Source: Streptomyces sp. NBC_01314
Lineage (GTDB): Bacteria; Actinomycetota; Actinomycetes; Streptomycetales; Streptomycetaceae
DNA: 64,000 bases
Direction of reading: 5' to 3'
Assembly: GCF_041435215.1 (NCBI RefSeq)
Contig: NZ_CP108394.1
Location: 4,898,001-4,962,000, forward strand
The translations under genes and the position numbers were made by a program. The notes beneath the pieces were generated by a model that saw only the letters and a program-made list of their open reading frames with translations, searched no databases and was not told the DNA's origin. Positions 24,712 through 34,406 of the stretch are shown piece by piece. Each line of letters begins with the position of its first letter. Position 1 is the first letter of the stretch.

Positions 24712-25296
24712 GTGACTACGGCGAGTACGGCGACTACGGCGACTACGGCGATGACGGCGATGACGGCAAAGCCCGTGACCAGGGCTGCCTCCGCCCGTCG
24801 GCGCATGCGCGTCGCGGCCGCGGCGGCCGGGCTCACGGCCGCGCTCGTGCTGACCGGGTGCAGCGGTGACGGGGGCGACTCCGAGGCCAAGGAGTCGTCG
24901 TCGGCCGCCCCGAAGGCGACGGACAGCGCGGACAGCGCGGACAGCGGCGGCTCCGGGGACTCCTCCGGCGCCAAGACGGAGCTGCAGGGCAACTGGCTGG
25001 CCACGACCGGCGGCAAAGCGGTCGCCCTGTTCGTCAACGGTGACGAGGTCGCCGTCTTCGTGGGCACCTCGGTGTGCAGCGGCAAGGTCTCCGACTCGGC
25101 GAACATGCAGATGATCAACCTCAAGTGCCAGGACGGCAGCGACGATCGCACCGAGGGCATGGTGGACAAGGTCAGCTCCAAGGCCCTCACGATCACGTGG
25201 GAGGGCAGCGTCGGCGAGGAGACGTTCCAGAAGGCCGCGGGGTCCCTGCCGTCCGGACTGCCCACGGACCTGCCCACGGCGAGCGCCGGGTCGTAG
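24712..25296 (+). CDS. Secreted lipoprotein of unknown function
   Basis: A 194-residue protein with a signal peptide ending in the lipobox LTGC (cysteine at about residue 46). The mature part starts with an acidic Ser/Asp/Gly linker and continues with a beta-rich domain of about 110 residues (LQGNWLATTGGKAVALFVNG through LTITWEGSVGEETFQKAAG) resembling small Streptomyces lipoproteins. The first 20 codons are six copies of a 9-base repeat. GTG 24712 follows GGAG by about 7 bases. An in-frame ATG at 24751 or 24760 would remove the repeats. Confidence 0.82.
   Translation: MTTASTATTATTAMTAMTAKPVTRAASARRRMRVAAAAAGLTAALVLTGCSGDGGDSEAKESSSAAPKATDSADSADSGGSGDSSGAKTELQGNWLATTGGKAVALFVNGDEVAVFVGTSVCSGKVSDSANMQMINLKCQDGSDDRTEGMVDKVSSKALTITWEGSVGEETFQKAAGSLPSGLPTDLPTASAGS
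24714..24767 (+). repeat. Six-copy 9-base repeat in the lipoprotein N-terminus
   Basis: Units of GA(C/G)TACGGC and GATGACGGC run six times in a row and encode alternating Thr/Ala/Ser/Met residues ahead of the signal peptide. Slippage at such a repeat could change the leader length without a frameshift. Confidence 0.8.
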
Positions 25297-25299
25297 AGC

Positions 25300-25410
25300 A
25301 GGGCTTGGGTCCGGTCCCGGATCAGGCCGTGGCGCGGGGCTTGGCTCAGGCCGTGGCGCAGGGCTTGGCTTGGGCCGTGGCGTAGGACTTGGGTCTGGTC
25401 GTGGCTCAGG
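25300..25410 (+). repeat. Tandem 24-base repeats between two lipoprotein genes
   Basis: Units such as AGGCCGTGGCGCAGGGCTTG start at 25324, 25348, 25372 and 25396 with rising divergence, and a partial unit precedes them. The period is 24 bases. No ORF of interest uses them. Confidence 0.75.
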
Positions 25411-25460
25411 TCGTCGATCGGGCCTTCGGCGGGCCGTGGATCGTAGATCATGTGTCGGAC

Positions 25461-25490
25461 GGGCCGCGGAACCTCCGGGTTTCGCGGCCC
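25461..25490 (+). terminator. Hairpin between the lipoprotein genes
   Basis: GGGCCGCG (25461-25468) pairs with CGCGGCCC (25483-25490) across a 14-base loop whose ends can partly pair. It lies about 165 bases past the first lipoprotein stop, so the second gene probably has its own promoter. Confidence 0.6.
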
Positions 25491-25551
25491 GTTCGCACGT
25501 TCACACCGCCCCGGCTGTGCTGTGACAGCCACGAACTCCACCGGGAACTCC

Positions 25552-26121
25552 ATGCGCACCGCTCCGACCGCCATCGCTGCCGCTCTCCTCGCTGCCCTCA
25601 CACTGACCGCCTGTGGCGGGGGTGACGGAGGTGATGGGGGTGGCGGGAGCGGTGACGGCAAGACCGGCGCCGCCACCCCCGAGAGCGGGAAGGGCGGCGC
25701 GTGTACGGCCGCGCGGGCCGGCTTCGAGGTCGGGCCCAGCAGCGCCGCCCCGACCGCCGGTGACGAGGGTGCCGTACCGGTCACCGTCACCAACAAGAGC
25801 GACGCCGCCTGCACACTGACGGGTCTCGCCGGGGTCGACCTGTTCGCCGGCGACAAGTCCTGGGCGCTGCAGCCGCAGGAGGGCGCGTCCCAGGACACCG
25901 TGGCGACGCTGGAGGCCGGTCAGTCGATGACCTTCACCATCGCGTACGTGCGCGGAGTCGCCGGTGACACGGAGAAGAGCGCCGCGGTGGACGAGCTGAA
26001 GCTCACCCTGCCCGGGGACACCAAGGTCAGCAGCTTCAAGTGGCCGGACCCCGAGGTCGCGGTCAAGTCCGAGAGCACGCTGGAGGCGACGGTGGGGCCG
26101 TTCCTCCCGGCGGGCGACTGA
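25552..26121 (+). CDS. DUF4232-like lipoprotein
   Basis: A 189-residue protein with a signal peptide (MRTAPTAIAAALLAALTL) and lipobox LTAC at about residue 21, a Gly/Asp-rich linker, and a beta-sandwich domain with a cysteine pair (GGACTAARAGFEV and ACTLTGLAGVDL), the pattern of DUF4232 proteins. It should be anchored on the outer face of the membrane. Function unknown. ATG 25552 has only a weak site (GGGAA). Confidence 0.85.
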   Translation: MRTAPTAIAAALLAALTLTACGGGDGGDGGGGSGDGKTGAATPESGKGGACTAARAGFEVGPSSAAPTAGDEGAVPVTVTNKSDAACTLTGLAGVDLFAGDKSWALQPQEGASQDTVATLEAGQSMTFTIAYVRGVAGDTEKSAAVDELKLTLPGDTKVSSFKWPDPEVAVKSESTLEATVGPFLPAGD

Positions 26122-26137
26122 GCCGTCGGCGTCCGGG

Positions 26138-27364
<1,227 letters not shown>

Positions 27365-27523
27365 GTGTTCGATCGTGTCATGGCGCGGGAGGGGCGGTAG
27401 CCAGGGGCTACGGCACGGGGCTGCGGCACGGGGTCGGTGGCCTTGCGCGGTAGGGCAGGCCATACCCCCGGGACGCCCTCCAGTGGGCGTGTGCGGGCGG
27501 GGCGCGGGCGGTTCGCTTGGGGC

Positions 27524-28336
27524 ATGACCACGACAGGGGTAGCAGAGGCGGGAAAGACAGGGGTCGCGGCCGTACGTGTACGGGGCCTGCGGCGGTCGTA
27601 CGGGGAGGTCGTCGCCCTCGACGGGGTGGACCTCGACTTCGGGGCCGGGACCTTCACTGCGGTGATGGGGCCGTCGGGATCGGGGAAGTCGACGCTGTTG
27701 CAGTGCGCGGCGGGGCTGGACCGGCCGTCGGGCGGGACGGTGCGGGTCGACGGGGTGGAGCTGGCCGGGCTGAGCGAGCGGCGGCTGACGCTGCTGCGCC
27801 GGGAGCGGATCGGTTTCGTGTTCCAGGCCTTCAACCTCCTCCCCTCCCTCACCGCCGCGCAGAACGTCGCCCTGCCGCTGCGGCTCGCCGGGCGGCGGCC
27901 CTCGCGCGGGGCGGTGCGCGAGGCCCTGGCCCGGGTGGGGCTGGGCGAGCGGGCCGGACACCGGCCGACCCAGCTGTCCGGCGGACAGCAGCAACGGGTA
28001 GCCCTGGCCCGAGCGCTGATCACCCGCCCGGCGGTCCTCTTCGGCGACGAGCCCACCGGGGCGCTCGACACCACGACCAGCCGTGAAGTGCTCTGTCTGC
28101 TGCGGGAGTTGGTGGACCGGGAGGGCCAGACCACGGTCGTGGTCACGCACGATCCGGTGGCCGCGTCGTACGCGGACCGGGTGGTGTTCCTGGTCGACGG
28201 GCGGGTGAGCGGGGAGTTGGGCCGGCCGTCGGTGGAGGGCGTGGCGGCACGTATGGCGGGGTTGGAGCGGGGAGCCGGCGCGGCCGGTACTCCCGGCACT
28301 CCCGGCGGCGGGGTCGTCGGGGGTGTGACGTGCTGA
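27524..28336 (+). CDS. ABC transporter ATP-binding protein (MacB/LolD type)
   Basis: A 270-residue ATPase with Walker A GPSGSGKST, signature LSGGQQQR, Walker B VLFGDEPTGALD and the H-loop VTHDPVAA. The type pairs with FtsX-like permeases that move lipids, peptides or drugs by mechanotransmission. The next gene is such a permease, and their ends overlap (GTG start at 28330, stop at 28336). The C-terminal tail is Gly/Pro/Thr-rich. Confidence 0.94.
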   Translation: MTTTGVAEAGKTGVAAVRVRGLRRSYGEVVALDGVDLDFGAGTFTAVMGPSGSGKSTLLQCAAGLDRPSGGTVRVDGVELAGLSERRLTLLRRERIGFVFQAFNLLPSLTAAQNVALPLRLAGRRPSRGAVREALARVGLGERAGHRPTQLSGGQQQRVALARALITRPAVLFGDEPTGALDTTTSREVLCLLRELVDREGQTTVVVTHDPVAASYADRVVFLVDGRVSGELGRPSVEGVAARMAGLERGAGAAGTPGTPGGGVVGGVTC

Positions 28337-30468
28337 CGCTGTCGTCGTTGCGTACGCGGTGGGCGGCGCTGATCGGGTCGTTCGTCGCGGTGGCGTTGGG
28401 GGTCGGGGTGATGACCGCCATGGGGCTAGGGCTCGCGGCGACGCTCGACCCGCCCGCGCGTGCGCCGGAGCGTTTCGGCTCCTCCCCCGTCGTGGTGGCG
28501 GGTCTGGACAGGCTGACGGTCGAGGTGCGGCGGGGGCCGGGGCCGGCCCGGGTGTCGCAGAGGCTGACCCATCCACACCCTGTGGACGAACGGCTGCTCG
28601 CGGAGCTGCGCGCGCTGGGGCCGGTGACGACGGACGGGGCGGGCCGGGGTTCGGCGGGGCCGGACGCCGTCGGGGTGGACGCGGCCGTCGCCGACGTACG
28701 GGCGGTGGTCGGGGATCGGGCGCGGGTGCTGACGGGTGACGCGCGGCGGCGGGTGGATCCGTCGTACGAGCGGGACGCGGAGGCGTTGGTCGCCGTGAAC
28801 TCGCTGCTGGGGACGGCGGGTGGGGTCACCACGTTCGTGTCCGTGTTCGTGACGGCGTCGACGTTCGCCTTCGTGGTGGCCCTGCGCAGGCGGGAGTTCG
28901 GACTGTTGCGGATGGCGGGTGCGACACCCGGTCAGGTACGGCGGCTGCTGCTCGGGGAGGCCCTGGCGGTCGGGGTCGCGGCGTCCGGTGCCGGGTGTGC
29001 GCTGGGGGCATGGGGGGCGCCTCTGCTGGTACGGGAGTTGGTGGACGGCGGGGTCGCGCCGACGTGGTTCGCGGTGCCGGGTGCGGTGGTGTGGCCGTAC
29101 CACGTGGCCTTCTGGACGGGGGTGTCGGTGGCGCTCGCGGGGGCCTGGGTCGCCGCGCGGCGGGCCGGGCGGATCGGGCCCGTGGAGGCGTTGCGGGAGG
29201 CGTCCGTGGACACCGGGGTGCTGCCGCTGTCGCGCCGGGTGATCGGTTCCGCTCTGCTGGCGGGTGGACTGGGGTTGCTGGCCTGGAAGTTGGGGACCTC
29301 GCCGGCCGACCTGCTGAAGCGGAAGACGTACACCACCCAGCCGATGTTGCTGATCACGGCGGCGGCCGCGCTCGCACCGCTGCTCGTCCGGCCGGTCGTC
29401 CGGCTGGTGGGGGCGGGGCTGCCCGGTGCCGCCGGGCTGCTGATCCGGGAGAACGCGGCCACGTCGGTGCGCCGTACCGCCGCTGTCGCCGCGCCGGTGC
29501 TGGTGACCGTCGCGCTGGCCGGTTCGCTGCTGGGGGCTGCGGGGACGGTGGCGGAGGCCAAGGGGGCGGAGGCGGAGGTTCGGACTCGGGCGGACTTCGT
29601 GGTCACGGGCAAGGGGCTGTCGGCCGATGGCGGGCGGGTCGCCGGGGCGACCGTGGCCGGGTCGGCCTCCACCGCTGTGTATGTGGTGGAGGAGGGGAGC
29701 GCGTTGGTGCGGTCCGAGGCGCGGGCGGTGACGGATGTGTCGGCCTTCGCGGCGGTGTCGCGGCTGCCGGTGGTCGCCGGTGATGTGCGTGATCTCGACG
29801 ACCGGTCGATCGTCGTGAACGAGGAGTGGGAGCGGCACGAGGTGGGGCGGACCGTGCGGGTGTGGCTCGGGGACGGACGTCCCGTACGGCTGCGGATCGT
29901 GGCGGTGCTCGCGCAGGGGAGCGGGGACAACGGGGCGTACGTGACGGCCGCGAACGCCGGTGGGGCGGTCGTGGACCGGGTCGAGGTGCGGGTGGGGAGC
30001 GGGGTGGACCGGGCGGGGGTCGCGGCGGCGCTGGAGGGGACCGGCGGGACGGTGCGGTCGGCCGAGGAGTGGCTCGCGGCGAACCGTCCCGGCACCAGCA
30101 CGCACACCCGGCTCGGCTTCCTCGTGGTGCTGGGGATCGCGCTCGTGTACGCGGGGATCTCGCTGGCCGGGACGTTGCTGATGGCCACGTCGGCACGGGG
30201 CGCGGAGCTGCGGTCGCTGCGGCTGGCCGGGGCCACTCGGGGGCAGGTGCGGGTGGTCGTGGTGGGTGAGGCGCTGGTCGCGGTCGTGGTGGGAGTGGTG
30301 TTGGGAGCGGCGGTCACCGCGGTGAACCTGGCGGGGGTGGTGGGCGCGTTGGGGGTGTTGTCGGCGCCGGTGGGGGTGGCTGTGCCGTGGGAGGTCGTTG
30401 GGGCGTGTGTCGGGGTGTGCGGGGTTGTGGCTGTGGTCGCCGTGGGCGGGGCGTTGGGGCGGCGGTGA
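28330..30468 (+). CDS. FtsX-like ABC transporter permease
   Basis: A 712-residue membrane protein with the duplicated FtsX layout: an N-terminal helix, an extracytoplasmic domain, three helices from about residue 160 (TTFVSVFVTASTFAFVVALRRREFGLLRMAGATPGQVRRLLL), a second extracytoplasmic domain, and a last set of three helices (about 590-710, with GAELRSLRLAGATRGQVRVV). It forms the exporter with the preceding ATPase. No histidine kinase is adjacent, so regulation is not visible. Substrate unknown. Confidence 0.92.
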   Translation: MLTLSSLRTRWAALIGSFVAVALGVGVMTAMGLGLAATLDPPARAPERFGSSPVVVAGLDRLTVEVRRGPGPARVSQRLTHPHPVDERLLAELRALGPVTTDGAGRGSAGPDAVGVDAAVADVRAVVGDRARVLTGDARRRVDPSYERDAEALVAVNSLLGTAGGVTTFVSVFVTASTFAFVVALRRREFGLLRMAGATPGQVRRLLLGEALAVGVAASGAGCALGAWGAPLLVRELVDGGVAPTWFAVPGAVVWPYHVAFWTGVSVALAGAWVAARRAGRIGPVEALREASVDTGVLPLSRRVIGSALLAGGLGLLAWKLGTSPADLLKRKTYTTQPMLLITAAAALAPLLVRPVVRLVGAGLPGAAGLLIRENAATSVRRTAAVAAPVLVTVALAGSLLGAAGTVAEAKGAEAEVRTRADFVVTGKGLSADGGRVAGATVAGSASTAVYVVEEGSALVRSEARAVTDVSAFAAVSRLPVVAGDVRDLDDRSIVVNEEWERHEVGRTVRVWLGDGRPVRLRIVAVLAQGSGDNGAYVTAANAGGAVVDRVEVRVGSGVDRAGVAAALEGTGGTVRSAEEWLAANRPGTSTHTRLGFLVVLGIALVYAGISLAGTLLMATSARGAELRSLRLAGATRGQVRVVVVGEALVAVVVGVVLGAAVTAVNLAGVVGALGVLSAPVGVAVPWEVVGACVGVCGVVAVVAVGGALGRR

Positions 30469-30479
30469 GGTGAGATGAG

Positions 30480-30560
30480 GTGAGGTGAGTGCCTTCGGGG
30501 CGCGCGGGCGGAGCGCGGATGCGCGGGCGGAGCGCGGATGCGCGGGCGTGGGGAGCGGGT
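30480..30560 (+). repeat. Short GC-rich tandem repeats beside the TnpB-like gene
   Basis: Two copies of GCGCGGGCGGAGCGCGGAT-like units (about 19-20 bases) followed by two GGGGAGCGGGTGC-like units fill the gap between the permease stop and the end of the TnpB-like gene. The copy number is low and no spacers are present, so it is not a CRISPR array. Confidence 0.6.
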
Positions 30561-30593
30561 GCGGGGAGCGGGTGCGTTCCGGCCGGAGCGTCT

Positions 30594-32594
30594 CTAATCG
30601 GCTTGGGTTTCCTGGGTGATCCCGGGTGTTCGGGACCGTCCTGGAGGGTGACTCGGCCGTGGCCACCCTGGGATGGGGGTGGTGTGGGCGTGGCGGTGGA
30701 AGCCTGCCCCGAGTCTGGCCCCGTCCGGCTGATGCCGTGCGGGGGTGCCGATCGTTGTCGGTCCCTGCTGCCGTGACCACCGCCGGCTGCGGTGGGTCGG
30801 GTGCGTGGGGGTCCGCCCCGCCGGACGCTTGCCACCCGGCGCTGGGCCGGGTGGGGCGGGGACCCTGCGCCGCTTCCCGGGCACAGGGCGTCTGTTCGTG
30901 GGACGGCTTTTGGTGCGGTCCCTGGTCTGGTGCTGGACCCGGCTTGCCCGGTCCAGGGCCTCAACCACCGTGCGGATCACGAAGGTTCCGCCGGCGCGGT
31001 CGAGGCACGTTTTGTGCTGGTGGGTGAGGCCGCGGGCGCCGATGCGCTGCCAGGCGGCGCTGTCCCGGCCGGTGCTGTACCCGCACGCTTCGTTGGGGCA
31101 GGTCGCCCATGCCCAGCCCGCCGCCCGGTTGTTGGGTGCCTTGTGGTGGCGGATGGCGGTCAGGCAGTGCGGGCAGTACTTCGACGTCCCGCGTGGCGGC
31201 ACGATCACCACGGCGATGCCGTGGGCGGCGGCGGTGTGGCGGACGTGGGTGACGATCGCGCCGCGCACCGTCTGCGACAGACGCGTGTTCAGCGTGCGGC
31301 CCTTGCCGCGGGCTTCCATGTCGCGGAGGTCTTCGAGGTAGACGACACTCGCCCCGGCCGCAATGGCCTGATCCACCATGAAACGGGCGGCCGCCCTGGC
31401 GAGGGCCGCGTTCAGCCGGGTCCGCCGCCGGGCCACCCGCTCCCGCTCCGCCTGAAGGACGGCGAGCTTGGCCACCTGCCAGGGGCTGGGGCGCATCCCG
31501 CGCTCCTGCCGGGAGGTGATCAGGATCCGCAGTCGGTCGATGCGGGCGCCGATGTGCTCGCCCAGGAGGCGCAGCCGGTCGGCCTTGGCCAGGACTCCGG
31601 CGGCGCGGAAGAACACCGGGCGCCCGTCGGTGAGCACCCGGGGCTGGGTCTCACCGGTGAGGTGGAGGGGGCCGCCGGTGAGCAGGGTGTTCAAACCCCA
31701 GTCGAAGGCCACCGCTCGGGAGTGTCCGGCCCGTTCCGGTTTGCGGACCGCGAGCGCGTAGGGCACGTCGAGCAGCAGCCGTCCTTCGCGTACGCGCAGG
31801 GTGGGCGCGCACAGCACGGCGTGGGCGGGGACGTGGGGTGGCAGGCGGAAACGGATCCGCACCGGATGCCAGTCCGTCCGCGATGCGGGATCGGGACGCA
31901 CCGGAAGCCGCACGGTCAGCACCCCGTACTGGAAGGGATCTTCCGCACAGCGGTCGAGAGTGGCGAGCTGTTTGTCGACGGCCGCGAGGACGACCTGCGA
32001 CCCCCCGCCGGGCGGCGGTTCACACTCGGTGAGACTGGCGGGCAGGCGACGCTGCGTGGTGTGGAAGCCGGCGATCTGCCGGGTGCGGGCCAGCAGCACG
32101 CTCGACGCCACCATCCCGCCGTCGGGCAGGGCGGCCCGCAGTGCCTGCCACTCCGCCTCACTGCGCCGGGCCGGGTCGGCGGGCCAGGTCGCCAGCAACG
32201 CGGCGGTGACCTCGGCGCGCCACCAGGCCGACCGCAGCACCCGGCCCGCCTGCTCCTGCGCGATCCGCACCACCCGGTCCGGCACATACACACCCACAGG
32301 GACGGCCACCGTCCAGCCGAGCCGCCGCAACGCCATCCACCCCTGCGACGGCAACACCCCACCCGACCGGTCGGTACCCGAGGCGAGTCGGGCCAGATCG
32401 GCCTGGTTCCAGTGCTCCCGGACCACGCCGGAGGCCAGCGACTCCACGAGCCCAGACAGCCAGCCCGCCCGCTCCACCAGCTCAGCCTCGGTCAGCCCCT
32501 CACCGGTTACCGCATCCACACCCCGCAACGCACGGGCGCAGGCCGCAGCAACCTGCTGCACCTCCCCCGCGCCCAACTCCACCCTCCGCCGCAC
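30594..32594 (-). CDS. Large TnpB-like RuvC nuclease (putative RNA-guided)
   Basis: A 666-residue protein with a complete OrfB/TnpB catalytic core. RuvC-I is VAFDWG (D298), RuvC-II is VVYLEDL (E421), the zinc ribbon is CPHC plus CPNEAC (C474, C477, C499, C504), and RuvC-III is GRDSAAW (D511). TnpB proteins are RNA-guided DNA nucleases of IS200/IS605 elements and ancestors of Cas12. The N-terminal 290 residues are much longer than the usual wedge/REC part, and 105 Pro/Arg-rich residues follow the core. No TnpA gene or terminal repeats were found. GTG 32594 follows AGGGGG. GTG 32624 is also possible. Confidence 0.85.
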   Translation of the reverse strand: MRRRVELGAGEVQQVAAACARALRGVDAVTGEGLTEAELVERAGWLSGLVESLASGVVREHWNQADLARLASGTDRSGGVLPSQGWMALRRLGWTVAVPVGVYVPDRVVRIAQEQAGRVLRSAWWRAEVTAALLATWPADPARRSEAEWQALRAALPDGGMVASSVLLARTRQIAGFHTTQRRLPASLTECEPPPGGGSQVVLAAVDKQLATLDRCAEDPFQYGVLTVRLPVRPDPASRTDWHPVRIRFRLPPHVPAHAVLCAPTLRVREGRLLLDVPYALAVRKPERAGHSRAVAFDWGLNTLLTGGPLHLTGETQPRVLTDGRPVFFRAAGVLAKADRLRLLGEHIGARIDRLRILITSRQERGMRPSPWQVAKLAVLQAERERVARRRTRLNAALARAAARFMVDQAIAAGASVVYLEDLRDMEARGKGRTLNTRLSQTVRGAIVTHVRHTAAAHGIAVVIVPPRGTSKYCPHCLTAIRHHKAPNNRAAGWAWATCPNEACGYSTGRDSAAWQRIGARGLTHQHKTCLDRAGGTFVIRTVVEALDRASRVQHQTRDRTKSRPTNRRPVPGKRRRVPAPPGPAPGGKRPAGRTPTHPTHRSRRWSRQQGPTTIGTPARHQPDGARLGAGFHRHAHTTPIPGWPRPSHPPGRSRTPGITQETQAD

Positions 32595-32829
32595 CTGCCA
32601 CCCCCTCACACACCCCGAAGCCACGACCCGACCATCACATCAACGATCAAACCCCCATACGGGTTACGCACTCCCGTACGCCCCACCAACCCCGCACCCA
32701 AGACCCAGGAGAACCCAGGACCCCCAGGCCAATCGGTCAACTGTTGAACACCCTGACTCCCCGCCCGTACTCGTGGGATGCTCGCCACGCCGACGGCGGT
32801 TCTCTCACCAGGCCAGAAAGGGCGGTCGC

Positions 32830-33555
32830 ATGCCGATCCGGGGTGTGCTCTTCGATGTTGACGACACACTGTTCGACTACTCGACCTCGGAGGAGGTCGG
32901 CGTGCTCGCCCACCTGCGGGCGCAAGGGCTGCTCGACCAATTCCCCGGCCCCGCCGCGGCACTCTCGTTCTGGCGGACGATCATGGAGGTGCAGTACGGG
33001 CGCTTCCTCAGCGGCGAACTCACCTTCGCCGAGCAGCGGCTCGAACGCACCCGCCGCTTCCTTTCCGACGCAGGACGGGACACCTCCGCCATGTCGGACG
33101 CCGAGGCCTCCGCCTGGTTCGCCGCATACGAGGCCCACCGCAACGCGGCCTGGGCGGCGTTCCCCGACGCCGAGCCCGTTCTCGAACGGCTCGCGGCCGA
33201 CTACCGCCTCGGCATCGTCTCCAACTCGTCCGCCGACCACCAGCGCCACAAGCTTCACACCATCGGGCTGCTGCCCTACTTCGATATCGACAAGGTCCTC
33301 GTCTGCTCCGACCAACACGGCGCGGCGAAGCCCGCGGCGAGCATCTTCCTAGCGGGCTGCGCGTCCCTCGGCCTTCCCCCGCACGAAGTGGCGTACGTCG
33401 GGGACAAGTACACGCTCGACGCCCTCGGGTCCCGCGACGCGGGACTGCACGCGTACTGGCTCGACCGGACGAAGACCGGCAACGGCGCCGCCACCGACGA
33501 CGGCATACGCGTCATCGCCTCGCTCGACGAACTCCCGGACGCCCTGGTCCGTTGA
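32830..33555 (+). CDS. HAD family hydrolase
   Basis: A 241-residue phosphatase-like protein. Motif I is FDVDDTLFD (nucleophile D9), motif II VSNSSADH, the lysine of motif III in HGAAKPAASIF, and motif IV VGDKYTLDA. A helical cap (residues about 15-95) marks subfamily I. Such enzymes dephosphorylate small metabolites such as sugar phosphates or nucleotides. The substrate is unknown. ATG 32830 follows AAAGGG by 8 bases. The gene is divergent from the TnpB-like gene. Confidence 0.92.
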   Translation: MPIRGVLFDVDDTLFDYSTSEEVGVLAHLRAQGLLDQFPGPAAALSFWRTIMEVQYGRFLSGELTFAEQRLERTRRFLSDAGRDTSAMSDAEASAWFAAYEAHRNAAWAAFPDAEPVLERLAADYRLGIVSNSSADHQRHKLHTIGLLPYFDIDKVLVCSDQHGAAKPAASIFLAGCASLGLPPHEVAYVGDKYTLDALGSRDAGLHAYWLDRTKTGNGAATDDGIRVIASLDELPDALVR

Positions 33556-33570
33556 CAGGGTGTCCGGGCC

Positions 33571-33598
33571 GATCTCGGGATCCCGGGATCCCGAGATC
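33571..33598 (+). terminator. 28-base perfect palindrome after the HAD gene
   Basis: GATCTCGGGATCCC is followed directly by its complement with no loop. It lies 15 bases past the HAD stop and may act as a terminator or a protein-binding site. Confidence 0.6.
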
Positions 33599-33684
33599 TC
33601 GGGGAGCCTGCCAGGGGCACCGCCGTACGTCCGATCCGTGAAACTCGGTCACTCGGGGCCGTCCGAACTGCCGAGCATGACCCC

Positions 33685-34334
33685 ATGGTTGACGCATCTC
33701 TCTACGCAGCGTTTCTGGTCGCGGCCTTCGCTCTCTGTGTCACTCCGGGGCCCGACATGATGTTCATCGTGGCCGTCGGGGGCGGGGTGGGCCGGTGGTC
33801 GGGGTGATGGCGGCGGCGGGGGTGGCGAGCGCGATGCTGGTGCACACCGTGGCGGCGGCGTTGGGGCTCTCGGCGTTGTTCGAGGCGTTGCCGGTGCTCT
33901 ACTACGTGCTGCGGTGGCTGGGGGCCGCGTATCTGCTGTACCTGGCGGTGAAGGCGTTCCGGGACCGGTCGGTGCCGGGGGACGAGGGCGCCGCATCCGG
34001 GACCGTGACGGACGACCGTGGGCGCACCGGGCTGCGGCGGGCGTTCTGGCAGGGCGCGGTCACCAATCTGCTCAATCCCAAGGTGATCCTCTTCAACGTC
34101 GCGTTCCTGCCGCAGTTCGTCACCCCCTCCCTCGGACACGTACCCGGCCAACTCCTGCTGCTCGGCTGCACCATCGTCGTCATGGGCTGCGTGTGGGACG
34201 GCTCGGTCGCGCTCGTCGCCGGTCGTCTCACCCAGGTGCTGCGCCGCAGTCGGCGGGTGGCGCGGGGGCTCAACGTCTTCACCGGCACGGTGTTCGCGGG
34301 GCTGGCGGTGCGGTTGGTGACCTCGCCGAAGTGA
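33685..34334 (+). pseudogene. LysE family exporter, frameshifted
   Basis: The reading frame from ATG 33685 gives a good LysE N-terminus (MVDASLYAAFLVAAFALCVT, PGPDMMFIVAVGGGVG) but stops at about 33807. The rest of the protein (GVMAAAGVASAMLVHTVAAA to RLVTSPK) continues in the next frame to 34334. One extra base, or two lost, in the G-rich stretch 33780-33805 explains this. LysE/RhtB proteins export amino acids. The break may be real or a sequencing error. An internal GTG at 33795 could make a truncated product. Confidence 0.75.
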
Positions 34335-34359
34335 GCGGAGCGGCAGACGAACAGCGGGC

Positions 34360-34404
34360 GTCAACCCAAGGTTGACACCCGGGTGGTGTCAACCTACGGT
34401 TGAC
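34360..34404 (+). promoter_or_regulatory. Two identical palindromic operators before the HTH-ClpN gene
   Basis: GTCAACCCAAGGTTGAC (34360-34376) and GTCAACCTACGGTTGAC (34388-34404) share the form GTCAACC-N3-GGTTGAC. The centres are 28 bases apart, and the second ends two bases before the ATG. The intervening bases make a third inverted pairing (GGTTGACACC/GGTGTCAACC). This looks like an autoregulatory operator. Confidence 0.82.
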
Positions 34405-34406
34405 GC

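Noticed and set aside
30480..30560. Tandem repeats beside the TnpB-like gene as a CRISPR array
   Set aside because: Only two or so units, adjacent and without spacers of even length.
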